Shown piece by piece: positions 24,516 to 33,152 of a DNA stretch of 64,000 bases. Position 1 is the stretch's first letter; each line of letters begins with the position of its first letter. Position numbers and translations under genes: made by a program. Source of the DNA: JBCCFK01 sp965262315 (GTDB taxonomy: Bacteria; Actinomycetota; Acidimicrobiia; Acidimicrobiales; UBA8592); assembly GCA_965262315.1 (NCBI GenBank), contig CBDHFJ010000105.1:1-64000 (forward strand), written 5' to 3'. Under the pieces are notes generated by a model. It was not told the origin of the DNA. It saw only the letters and a program-made list of their open reading frames with translations, and searched no databases.

Positions 24516-25653
24516 GTGACCGACATCCGGCCGTTCAGCATCGACATCGCCGACACCGACCTCGAGGACCTGAAGCGCCGCATCGAGGCCACCCGCTGGC
24601 CCGAGGCCGAGTGCGTCGACGACTGGAGCCAGGGCATGCCGCTCGCCTACACGCGCGAACTCGCCGACTACTGGGCCAACGAGTACGACTGGCGCGCTGC
24701 GGAGGCCGACCTCAACCGGTTCCCCCAGTTCAAGACCGAGATCGACGGACTCGACATCCACTTCATCCACCAGCGCTCGCCTCACGAGGACGCCTTCCCG
24801 CTCCTGATCACCCACGGTTGGCCTGGCTCGGTCTACGAGTTCCACAAGGTCATCGACCCGCTGACCAACCCCACCGACCACGGTGGCGAGGCCGAGGACG
24901 CCTTCCACGTCGTCTGCCCGTCGATCCCCGGCTACGCGTTCTCCGACAAGCCCACCGCACACGGCACCGGCGTGGAGAAGATCGCCACCATGTGGGACGC
25001 GCTCATGGTCCGGCTGGGCTACGAGCGCTACGGCGCCCAGGGTGGCGACTGGGGCTCGGCCATCACCACCCAGATCGGCCGCGAGAACCGGGGCCACTGC
25101 GCCGGCATCCACGTCAACATGCCGCTGGGTCGTCCCACCGAGGAGGCCATGGCCAACCCGACCGATGCCGACAAGGACGCGATGGCAGCGGCCCAGGAGT
25201 ACCAGCAGTGGGACTCGGGCTACTCCACCCAGCAGCGGACCCGGCCCTCAAACCCTCGGCTACGGCCTCGTCGACTCGCCCGTCGGGCAGATGGCCTGGA
25301 TCGTCGAGAAGTTCTGGAAGTGGACCGACAACGACGGCTCGCCCGAGGACGCCCTCACTCGCGACGAGATGCTCACCAACGTGATGCTGTACTGGCTCCC
25401 CGGTTGTGGTGCCTCGTCGGCCCGCCTGTACTGGGAGAGCTTCGGCGCGTTCGGCGAGCGCAGCCCTGTCGAGGTCCCCACCGGAGCCGCGTCGTTCCCC
25501 CGCGAGATCATCAAGTCGCCGCGCAGCTGGTGTGAGGCCTCGTACAACCTCACCCACTGGACCGACATGCCCCGGGGTGGCCACTTCGCCGCCTTCGAGC
25601 AGCCGGAGCTGTTCGTCGACGACCTGCGAACGTTCTTCGGCACCATCCGGTAG
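24516..25653 (+). CDS. Epoxide hydrolase (alpha/beta hydrolase with EHN domain), frameshifted
   Basis: The product begins at GTG 24516 with an epoxide-hydrolase N-terminal domain (FSIDIADTDLEDLKRRIEAT, NRFPQFKTEIDGLDIHFIHQ). The oxyanion motif HGWPGSVYEF and the nucleophile elbow QGGDWGS (Asp) follow. Near 25245 the coding pattern moves to the +1 frame, continuing RPQTLGYGLVDSPVGQMAW and ending with PRGGHFAAFEQPELFVDDL, which holds the catalytic His. One extra C in the CCC at 25245-25247 explains the shift. The intact enzyme would hydrolyse epoxides to diols and is juvenile-hormone-epoxide-hydrolase-like. Confidence 0.88.
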
Positions 25654-25659
25654 TAGTTC

Positions 25660-27480
25660 GTGGGGACGAGCGAGCACAGTCGCGGACGGGCCAACGAGCT
25701 CGTCTTCTTCGGAACGCTCTTCAAGGCCGCCCCCGGCCTTGCCATCGCCTGGTGGGCCCTCCTGCTCCTCGGCGGCATGCTCCCCGCGTTGTTCGCCGTG
25801 GCCTCGGGCACGGTCATCAGCGCGGTCGAGGACGACGCGTCGCTCACCGGACCGCTCGTCTTCGTGGCGATCGTGTTCGTGGCCATGCAGGTCCTGAACC
25901 CGCTGCACGAGGCCGTCGGCACCAACCTCGGTCATCGGGCGTCGGACTGGATGAACGACCAGCTCTTGGCGGCCACCACCGCACCGCCGGGCATGGCGCA
26001 CCTCGAGCGCCCGGACCTGACCGACCAACTCACCATGGGCCGGGACTTCGACCTCGGCATCATGGGCCCGCCGCTGCACGTCAGCATGGGGTTCATCGCG
26101 TCGGGCCTCGTACAGCTGGTGGCCGGCGTGTCCGCTGCCATCGTCCTGTTCGCGTTCAACTGGTGGGTGCCGCTGGTCCTGGTGGCGGCCTGGGGTTCCA
26201 CGCACGTACTCCTCCGGGAGTCGGGCGTGTGGAAGGACCGCAACACCGACGAGGTCCGCAAGAGCCAACGCCACGCGGACTACGCCTACCGGCTCGCCGT
26301 CGACGCCCCTGCGGCCAAGGAGGTCCGGCTCTTCGGGCTGGCCGACTGGGTGGTCGAGCGGTTCATGCAACGACGCCGCCACCTCCACGATCTCCAGTGG
26401 GAGGCCACCCGGCTCCGTGAGCGCTCGGTCGGGCTCACGCTGGCCATCGTCGTCGCCGCCAACGCCCTCGTCTTCTGGCGTCTGGCCGACCAGGTCATCG
26501 ACGGCGGCATCGACCTCGGCGAGGCCACGGTCTTCCTCCAGACCGCCATCGGCGTGTCCGCCATCGCCTTCGGGGGCCTGAGCTGGGCGCTGGACGCGGC
26601 GGCCGCGCCGGCCGTGGTGGTTCGCAGCCTCGGGCCGGTCATGGCACCGGCGGGGGCGCTGAGCGTCGGCGCCGAACCCGCCGCCGGCAGACCGGCCGCG
26701 GACATCGTGTTCGACGACCTCACGTTCACCTACGAGGCCGGCAGCCTGCCGGTGCTCGAGCACCTGGACCTGACGATTCCGGCGGGCTCGTCGCTGGCGA
26801 TCGTCGGCCAGAACGGTGCCGGCAAGACCACGCTCGCGAAACTCCTGTGCCGGTTCTACGACCCCGACAGCGGTGCCATCCGCATCGACGGCACGGATCT
26901 CACCGATCTGGACCTCGACGCCTGGCGGGGTCGGGTGCAGGCGGTCTTCCAGGACTTCGTCCGCTACGAGCGATCGCTGCGGTTCAACGTCGCCCCCACG
27001 GGCGCGCCCGACGAGGTGATCCTCGAGGCGCTCGAGGCCGCAGGTGCGGCCGGCCTCGCCGATCTCGACACCATTCTCGCCAAGGGGTACCCCGGCGGCA
27101 CCGATCTCTCGGGTGGGCAGTGGCAGCGCGTCGCGTTGGCCCGCGCCCTCTGCGGCGTGAAGCAGGGCGCCGGACTGGTCCTGCTGGACGAGCCGACCGC
27201 ACAGCTCGACGTGCGTGGCGAGGCCGAGATCTTCGAACGGCTGCTGGAGGCCACGAAGGACACGACCACGATCCTGGTGTCGCATCGCTTCTCGACGGTT
27301 CGCCGCGCCGACCGCATCGCGGTGGTGGAGCAGGGTCGGGTGATCGAACTCGGGAGCCACGACGAGCTCATGGAGCTGGGCGGCCGGTACCACACGATGT
27401 ACGAGCTCCAGGCCTCGCGCTTCGAGGACGGCGACGGCGACGGGCAGGAGGAGGAGGGGGTGATCAGCCTTGAGCAGTGA
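25660..27480 (+). CDS. ABC exporter half-transporter, subunit 1
   Basis: The 606-residue protein has an N-terminal six-helix exporter domain (residues about 20-330) and a C-terminal ATPase. Walker A is GQNGAGKTT, the signature is a canonical LSGGQWQRVALARAL, Walker B is LVLLDEPTAQLD with the catalytic Glu, and the H-loop is VSHRFST. A GTG start at 25660 follows the previous stop by 6 bp, although the epoxide hydrolase is probably unrelated. The 11-bp overlap with the next half-transporter indicates a heterodimer. The substrate is unknown; a lipid, drug or peptide is possible. Confidence 0.9.
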   Translation: MGTSEHSRGRANELVFFGTLFKAAPGLAIAWWALLLLGGMLPALFAVASGTVISAVEDDASLTGPLVFVAIVFVAMQVLNPLHEAVGTNLGHRASDWMNDQLLAATTAPPGMAHLERPDLTDQLTMGRDFDLGIMGPPLHVSMGFIASGLVQLVAGVSAAIVLFAFNWWVPLVLVAAWGSTHVLLRESGVWKDRNTDEVRKSQRHADYAYRLAVDAPAAKEVRLFGLADWVVERFMQRRRHLHDLQWEATRLRERSVGLTLAIVVAANALVFWRLADQVIDGGIDLGEATVFLQTAIGVSAIAFGGLSWALDAAAAPAVVVRSLGPVMAPAGALSVGAEPAAGRPAADIVFDDLTFTYEAGSLPVLEHLDLTIPAGSSLAIVGQNGAGKTTLAKLLCRFYDPDSGAIRIDGTDLTDLDLDAWRGRVQAVFQDFVRYERSLRFNVAPTGAPDEVILEALEAAGAAGLADLDTILAKGYPGGTDLSGGQWQRVALARALCGVKQGAGLVLLDEPTAQLDVRGEAEIFERLLEATKDTTTILVSHRFSTVRRADRIAVVEQGRVIELGSHDELMELGGRYHTMYELQASRFEDGDGDGQEEEGVISLEQ

Positions 27481-29269
27481 CCGCGGCCTCTCCGAGCTGC
27501 CGCCGGCGCTCCCCGCACTGTGGCGCACCCTCAGGATCGGCTACCAGGCCGAGCCCAGACTGCTGCTGGCGTCGTTCGCCATGACCCTCTTCTCGGCACT
27601 GCCCGACGCCCTCATCGCGCTGTGGCTCGCCATCCTCGCCGACGGCGTGGCCGAAGGCAGCCGGACCAAGGTGATCTGGGCGGCGGTCGGCCTCGGGGCG
27701 TCGGCCACCCTCACGTGGTTCCTCGGCGTGATCTTCGAGCGCATCGAGCGCCGGTTCCGGGACCGGGTGTCGATCGCGCTCGAGACGCACGTGGCTCGCA
27801 TGCAGGCCTCGGTCGCCACGGTCGAACACCACGAGCGGCCCGAGTACCTCGACCGGCTCGCCGTGCTCCGAGACCAGGTGTTCGCGCTCGACCACCTGTT
27901 CATGTCGCTGTTCTCGGTGGGTGGGTGGGTGATCCGGCTGGCGATCACCCTGATCCTGCTGGCCACCATCCACCCGGCGCTGGTCCTGCTGGCGCTCGCA
28001 GCGCTGCCCATCATGTTCGTGGCCACGTGGCGTCCCGGTGTGCAGAACCGCATCGAGGAGGAGGTGGCGTCGCACAAGCGGCTGGCCCGGCACCTCTTCG
28101 TCACCGGGACGACGGCGCCACCGGGCAAGGAGGTCCGACTGGGCGGTCTCGGCCCGCAGCTGCGCCGCGAGCGGCAGCAGTCCTGGGACCGCTGGTACCG
28201 GCCGATCGCCCGCACCCAGCTCTCGAGCGCGGTCTGGAACGCGGCGGCGTGGGCGGTGTTCGGCTTCGCCTACGTCGGCGCCATCGTCTTCGTCGCCGAC
28301 ACCCAGGACGGCTCCGCCGGCGAGGTCCTGTTGGTCCTCGCCGCCGGCAGTCGACTCTCGATGTACATCGGCGCGGCCGTCGGCGAGCTCGGCTTCCTGC
28401 GCGGCATCTGGCTCGACTCGTCCCGCCGCCTGGCCTGGCTCGAACGCTTCGCCGAGTCCATCGACGAGAACGCCGACCGCGACGTGCCTGATCGGATCAC
28501 CGACGGCATCTCGGTCCGCAACCTGACGTTCTCGTACCCCGGGACCGACGCCGTGGTGCTCGACGACGTGTCGCTCGACCTTCCGGCCGGATCGGTGGTG
28601 GCGATCGTGGGCGAGAACGGGGCCGGCAAGACCACGTTGGTCAAGCTGCTGGCCCGGATGTACGCACCCACGTCGGGTCAGATCCTCGTCGACGACGTCG
28701 ACATCGCCCGCATGCCGTCGGCCGAGTGGCGCGAGCGGCTCGCCGGCGCCTTCCAGGACTTCTTCCGCTTCGAGTTCCAGGCCATCAGCACGGTGGGGCT
28801 GGGTGACGAGCCGAAGATGGACGACCGCCCGGCGGTGACCGGTGCCGTCGACCGGGCCGGGGCCGACGACGTCATCGACCAGCTCGCCTACGGGCTCGAC
28901 ACCCAGCTCGGCCCCACCTGGGACGAAGGGGTCGAGGTGTCCCACGGGCAGTGGCAGAAGTTGGCGCTGGCGCGCGGCTTCATGCGGCCGGCACCGCTGG
29001 TCCAGATCCTCGACGAGCCCACCTCGGCGCTCGACGCCGAGACCGAGCACGCCCTGTTCGAGCACTACGCAACCTCGGCCCGCGAGGCCGCCGACGACGG
29101 CCGCATCACCATCCTGGTGTCGCATCGCTTCTCCACCGTGCGCATGGCCGATCTGATCGTGGTCCTGGACGGTTCCCGCCTGGTCGAGTTCGGCACCCAC
29201 GACGATCTCATGGCCGCCGGCGGTCAGTACGCCGAGCTCTACGAGATCCAGGCTGCGGCGTACCGATAG
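27470..29269 (+). CDS. ABC exporter half-transporter, subunit 2 (degenerate signature)
   Basis: The 599-residue partner starts at TTG 27470 inside the preceding gene. Membrane helices span about 25-320 and the ATPase domain follows. Walker A is GENGAGKTT, Walker B is LVQILDEPTSALD and the H-loop is VSHRFST. The signature is VSHGQWQKLALARG, with His in place of the first Gly of SGGQ. In heterodimeric exporters one composite site is often degenerate; here the altered signature would face subunit 1's Walker A. Confidence 0.9.
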   Translation: MSSDRGLSELPPALPALWRTLRIGYQAEPRLLLASFAMTLFSALPDALIALWLAILADGVAEGSRTKVIWAAVGLGASATLTWFLGVIFERIERRFRDRVSIALETHVARMQASVATVEHHERPEYLDRLAVLRDQVFALDHLFMSLFSVGGWVIRLAITLILLATIHPALVLLALAALPIMFVATWRPGVQNRIEEEVASHKRLARHLFVTGTTAPPGKEVRLGGLGPQLRRERQQSWDRWYRPIARTQLSSAVWNAAAWAVFGFAYVGAIVFVADTQDGSAGEVLLVLAAGSRLSMYIGAAVGELGFLRGIWLDSSRRLAWLERFAESIDENADRDVPDRITDGISVRNLTFSYPGTDAVVLDDVSLDLPAGSVVAIVGENGAGKTTLVKLLARMYAPTSGQILVDDVDIARMPSAEWRERLAGAFQDFFRFEFQAISTVGLGDEPKMDDRPAVTGAVDRAGADDVIDQLAYGLDTQLGPTWDEGVEVSHGQWQKLALARGFMRPAPLVQILDEPTSALDAETEHALFEHYATSAREAADDGRITILVSHRFSTVRMADLIVVLDGSRLVEFGTHDDLMAAGGQYAELYEIQAAAYR

Positions 29270-29357
29270 TCGAGTCGTGTTCACCTGGTGTTCGCGAGAG
29301 TTCACCGTTCTGACTTGTGGCTGTCGGCCGCAGCTGGTGGGCTGACCGCGTACGGGT

Positions 29358-31166
29358 GTGCCGGCGGTCGGCCGGCGAACCAGGGCGGTGGTCTCGTTGG
29401 GACGCAGACGAAGGGTGCTCCATGTCGTGACGGCGATGCTGCTCGTCGCGCTCGGGGTGTCCTGGCTCGCCGCGGCGCCTCCGGCGGCCAGCGAACCCGG
29501 CGTCCTGCAGCCCGCGGTGACCGCGCCGCTCCCGGGCAGCACGGTCGGGGTGGGTTCGCTGACGGTCCGAGGCACGGTCTCCCAGCCCCGGGGCGACGAG
29601 GTGGCGGTGGTGTACGTCGTCGACGTCTCCGGATCGACCGTGGGCCAGAAGGGGTTCGACTGCAACGGGGACGAGACGGTCGACGCCCAGGACGACTTCA
29701 ACGGTGCCGACAGTGTCGGCACCGTCCTCGACTGCCAGATCGCCGGGATCATGTCGTTGACCCGGCAGTTGAGCCGCATGACCAGGACCGACGTCAAGGT
29801 GGGGGTCGTGCCGTTCGGGGTGCGGGCGCAGGTGGCCGACATGAGCCCCGTCGCAGGCGAGACCGACTTCACCACACCGTCGGCCGACGACGACGGCTCG
29901 GCCGTGCCCGACGTCGAGGAGGTGGCTCGCTCCTTGCGGACGGGGCGGACCTCGCTGTTCGAGCGGCGCAGCGTCGGCTACAGCACCGACTACGACGCTG
30001 CCCTCAACGCTGCGCTGGACTCCCTCGAGACCACCGACGGCAGCAAGTACGTCTTCATGCTGTCCGACGGCTTCCCCACGACGTTCTCCACATCGACGCT
30101 CGACCGTGTGGGCGAGTCGGGAGCAGCCGTCCGTACGTTCGCGGTCACGTCCGGATCCGACGGCTGCCGCGAGGGCGGGCCGCTGCACTCGATCGCTTCG
30201 ACCACCGCCAGCGAGTGCACCTACGTCGAGGACCCGTCACAGCTCTCGACTGCCATCCTGAAATCGCCCGCCGATGTGGTGCGGGTCGACGTCAGGCTCG
30301 ACGGCGGCGATCCGATCACTGCACAGGTCGATCCGTTCGGCGGGTTCACCGCCGAGGTCGACATCGCGACGCCGGGCATGCACACCGTGATGGCGACCGT
30401 CCACGGCGCCGACGGCAGTACCGCGACCAGCCTGGTGTCCTTCCACGCCATCGGTGAAGGCAGCGGCGACCTGGTCCAGGACATCTCGGTCGGCCTGCCC
30501 TCCGGGGCCCTGGTCTTCACGCAACGCTGCGGTGTGTTCAACGACCTCCCGGCCGAGCCGGGCGTCGCCGGCTTCCCCGGCTATCCCGACGACCTTCCGG
30601 CGCGAGCCGGGACCGCTGATCAGGTCGGTACGGCGCCGGACATCGATCTCACGACCGAGTCCGTGGAGCCGGACCCGTTGTTCGACCAGTACCCCGAGCG
30701 GGGCACCAACCCGAGCCGGTGCGGGATCGACCTGGGTCAGGCGGCGCCCGTGATGGACGGGCCGATCGGTGGCCAGTACTTCAGCGCCCACGGAGCGCTG
30801 GCCGAGGTCACGGTGCTGGACATGCGGCCGACCGACCCGGGGTGGACGGTGACCGGTTCGGTCTCGGACTTCGTGTCCGCCGCGGACGGGTTCTCCGGCA
30901 ACCATCTCGGGTGGACTCCGGTGGTGGTCGAGGACTCCGTGCCCACGCCGTCGGGTTACGACCAGGTGGTCACGGCCGGACCGCTGGTGCTCCCCGGCAC
31001 CGGCGTCGACACCGGACGGGGATTGGCCGACGGTGCGGTCCTGGGCAGCGCCCAGGCCGGGTCGGGCAACGGCGCTGCGGTCCTGTCGGCCCGCCTTCGT
31101 CTGCTGTCGCCGACGACCGCGCCGGCGGGCGAGTACCGAGCGTCGCTGACCCTGACCGTCCTCTAG
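29358..31166 (+). CDS. Secreted von Willebrand factor A-domain protein with dockerin-like Ca loop
   Basis: The 602-residue product has an Arg-rich N-terminus and a hydrophobic signal segment (MLLVALGVSWLAAAPPAASE). A VWA domain begins at about residue 75, with the MIDAS motif DVSGSTVGQ. An insertion, DCNGDETVDAQDDF, has the Asp spacing of a dockerin/EF-hand calcium loop. Later parts include an Ig-like DVRLDGGDPITAQVDPFGGF region and a C-terminal domain with PGWTVTGSVSDF and LGWTPVV, similar to WxL-like surface domains. A surface adhesion role is inferred. The start is uncertain (GTG 29358 or GTG 29388). Confidence 0.75.
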   Translation: MPAVGRRTRAVVSLGRRRRVLHVVTAMLLVALGVSWLAAAPPAASEPGVLQPAVTAPLPGSTVGVGSLTVRGTVSQPRGDEVAVVYVVDVSGSTVGQKGFDCNGDETVDAQDDFNGADSVGTVLDCQIAGIMSLTRQLSRMTRTDVKVGVVPFGVRAQVADMSPVAGETDFTTPSADDDGSAVPDVEEVARSLRTGRTSLFERRSVGYSTDYDAALNAALDSLETTDGSKYVFMLSDGFPTTFSTSTLDRVGESGAAVRTFAVTSGSDGCREGGPLHSIASTTASECTYVEDPSQLSTAILKSPADVVRVDVRLDGGDPITAQVDPFGGFTAEVDIATPGMHTVMATVHGADGSTATSLVSFHAIGEGSGDLVQDISVGLPSGALVFTQRCGVFNDLPAEPGVAGFPGYPDDLPARAGTADQVGTAPDIDLTTESVEPDPLFDQYPERGTNPSRCGIDLGQAAPVMDGPIGGQYFSAHGALAEVTVLDMRPTDPGWTVTGSVSDFVSAADGFSGNHLGWTPVVVEDSVPTPSGYDQVVTAGPLVLPGTGVDTGRGLADGAVLGSAQAGSGNGAAVLSARLRLLSPTTAPAGEYRASLTLTVL

Positions 31167-31184
31167 CAATCCGCTGGGAGCGTC

Positions 31185-31221
31185 TTGACCTCGACCCGGG
31201 TCGAGGTTGGATGATCGGGGT
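31185..31221 (+). promoter_or_regulatory. MerR-type promoter/operator of the methyltransferase-MerR operon
   Basis: TTGACC (31185-31190) and GATGAT (31210-31215) are separated by exactly 19 bp. The perfect 20-bp palindrome ACCTCGACCCGGGTCGAGGT occupies 31188-31207. This is the classical binding geometry of MerR-family activators. The ATG at 31222 lies 6 bp after the -10 element, so the mRNA is probably leaderless. The MerR gene at 31677 in the same operon is the obvious regulator. Confidence 0.8.
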
Positions 31222-31680
31222 ATGCAGCGACTCCTTCCTCCGCTCCTGTTCCTCCCCCTACTCGTGATCTCGGTGGTCGTGGGGCTGGTGGCGCCCGCGC
31301 TGGGTCCGCTCCCGTGGGTGGTCCGGCTGTCCGGGGTGCCGATCGCCGCGGCCGGGCTGGCCCTGACCGTGGGCGGTGCCGGTCTGTTCGATCGGGTCGA
31401 CACCAACATCAAGACCTTCGACGACCCCGACCGGCTGGTGACCCAGGGGCCGTTCCGCTTCAGTCGGAATCCGATGTACCTCGGCTTCACGCTCGCCCTC
31501 GCAGGAACGGCGCTGGTCGTGGGGACGCTGACGGCATGGCTCGGGGCAGTCGTCTTCTTCGGCGCGGCCAACGCCTGGTACATCCCGTTCGAGGAACGTC
31601 GCATGGCGGCCACATTCGGCTCGGCCTACGCCGAGTATCGGCGCCGGGTCCCCCGCTGGCTGGGTCCGGTGCGGCCATGA
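31222..31680 (+). CDS. Isoprenylcysteine carboxyl methyltransferase-like membrane protein
   Basis: The 152-residue protein has four to five hydrophobic helices and the conserved C-terminal region of the ICMT/PEMT-like family: LVTQGPFRFSRNPMYLGFTL, then FEERRMAATFGSAYAEYRRR and VPRWLG. The SRNPMYLG segment and the EExxM...F-Y..Y pattern bind SAM and substrate in relatives. Bacterial substrates are mostly unknown, with lipids or small thiols possible. It is the first gene of a two-gene operon with MerR (ATGA overlap). Confidence 0.88.
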   Translation: MQRLLPPLLFLPLLVISVVVGLVAPALGPLPWVVRLSGVPIAAAGLALTVGGAGLFDRVDTNIKTFDDPDRLVTQGPFRFSRNPMYLGFTLALAGTALVVGTLTAWLGAVVFFGAANAWYIPFEERRMAATFGSAYAEYRRRVPRWLGPVRP

Positions 31681-32078
31681 GCGCACCACTCGACATCGGC
31701 GAGGTCGTGGCCCGCACCGGCATCCCCACCACCACGCTGCACGTCTGGGAACGCCAGGGGCTGATCGCGCCGGTCGGCCGGGCCGGTCTCCGACGGCAGT
31801 ACGACCCGAGTGTGATCGATCGGATCGCGATGGTTGTGCTCGGCCAACGCAGCGGCTTCAGTCTGGCCGAGCTCGCCCAGCTGCTGTCGCCCGACGAGTT
31901 CGCGGCCACGGGGAAGCAGGCGCTGGCCGACAAGCTGACCGAGCTGCGGGCGCGCCGCCGACAGCTCGATCTGGCGATCACCGGGCTCGAGCACGCGTTG
32001 GCTTGCCCACACGCGGTGCCGACGGACTGTCCGACCTTCTGCGGGATGCTCGACGACGTGCTGCCCGTCGAGCGCTGA
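31677..32078 (+). CDS. MerR family transcriptional regulator
   Basis: The 133-residue product has an N-terminal winged helix (IGEVVARTGIPTTTLHVWER, GLIAPVGRAGLRRQY), a dimerisation helix (ALADKLTELRARRRQLDLAI) and a Cys-containing tail, ACPHAVPTDCPTFCGML. The three cysteines and one histidine in the tail could bind a metal or a redox signal, although many MerR proteins carry similar tails without known ligands. It overlaps the upstream methyltransferase gene and very likely binds the palindrome at 31188-31207. Confidence 0.92.
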   Translation: MSAPLDIGEVVARTGIPTTTLHVWERQGLIAPVGRAGLRRQYDPSVIDRIAMVVLGQRSGFSLAELAQLLSPDEFAATGKQALADKLTELRARRRQLDLAITGLEHALACPHAVPTDCPTFCGMLDDVLPVER

Positions 32079-32080
32079 CG

Positions 32081-33097
32081 TCAACCCAGCTTCGGGCGCA
32101 GATCCTCGACGGTGCTCTGCCAGTAGCCGAGCTCGTACACCGGCCGGAACCCCATGGCGATGTTGATCGCCAACATGGCGTCGTTGCTGCCGGCGTTCTC
32201 GGTGTCGAGCGCCTCGATGTCGGGGGCGTTCGCTCGCACACGTTCGATCATGTCGGCCTTGAGCCAACGGCCCAACCCGCGACCGCGGTGCGAGTCGAGG
32301 ACCACGGTGTCGCCCTGACCGCTGATCCGCGGCTTCGCGGTGTTCTTCGTCACCACGGTGAGTCCCGCTGGTTGATCGTCGGGACCGAAGGCGATGGTCG
32401 TCCACCGTTCCAAGCCGGCGCCGGCCAGGAACTCGTCCAGCTCGACGACATCGTCGGTGGTCCAGATGTCGTCGCCGACGTCGAGGTCGTCGACGGGAGC
32501 GTCGTTCATGGCGGTGGTCATGGTCGCCATGGGTTCGAGCAGGTGCTCGGGTGTCGGGCCCGTCCAGAACTCGAGGCGGTAGTCGCCGGCGCGCTCGTGG
32601 TGCTTGTCGATCCAGCCCTGCATGAGCTCGGGATCGACGTCGCGGACCCACACCCGGCTCTTGCGCTCGACGAGCCCGCACTCGGTGCCGAGCGACTCCC
32701 AGAATCCCGCCGTTGGCTCGGCGTTGATCCCGTGGCCCAGCACCTTGGGGCGGTTGTTCTCGTGGCACAGGTCCACCGCGGCCCGCACCATCTCGGTGCC
32801 GAACCCGGCCCTGCGGCGGTCGGGGGCGACCTCGATGCGGACCTCGGCCAGATCGCGGTTGCCCTCGATGTTGAAGAACCAGACGCGGGCGAGGCCGACC
32901 ACCTCGTCCCCGTCGCTGCCCACCAGGGTGACCTTCTCGAAGGTGTCGTTGCCGATCAACTTGTTGCGGAACGACTCGATGCTGTCGCGGTCCATGTCGG
33001 GGTCGGCCTCGGCGGCGAGCGTTTGCAGCAGCTCGTAGGTGCCGTCGAACCGAGGTCCGGACGCGTCATGGTGGAGCCGTTCGATGTCGAGCGTCAT
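32081..33097 (-). CDS. Two-domain GNAT-family acetyltransferase
   Basis: The 338-residue protein contains two GNAT folds. The N-terminal one has the acetyl-CoA loop EVAPDRRRAGFGTEMVRAAV, and the C-terminal one has VLDSHRGRGLGRWLKADMIE followed by NIAMGFRPVYELGYW, a typical GNAT ending. The layout resembles mycothiol-synthase-like tandem GNATs, but the sequence features do not identify MshD. The acceptor is unknown. Its stop lies 2 bp from the convergent MerR stop. Confidence 0.82.
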   Translation of the reverse strand: MTLDIERLHHDASGPRFDGTYELLQTLAAEADPDMDRDSIESFRNKLIGNDTFEKVTLVGSDGDEVVGLARVWFFNIEGNRDLAEVRIEVAPDRRRAGFGTEMVRAAVDLCHENNRPKVLGHGINAEPTAGFWESLGTECGLVERKSRVWVRDVDPELMQGWIDKHHERAGDYRLEFWTGPTPEHLLEPMATMTTAMNDAPVDDLDVGDDIWTTDDVVELDEFLAGAGLERWTTIAFGPDDQPAGLTVVTKNTAKPRISGQGDTVVLDSHRGRGLGRWLKADMIERVRANAPDIEALDTENAGSNDAMLAINIAMGFRPVYELGYWQSTVEDLRPKLG

Positions 33098-33152
33098 GGC
33101 GTCAGTGTGGTCGGGCTCCGAACGGAGGTCGACCGAATTGTGGTGGTTCCGC

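Noticed and set aside
25114..27528. An 804-codon open frame opposite the ABC transporter.
   Set aside because: Same reason: antisense shadow of a gene with clear motifs.
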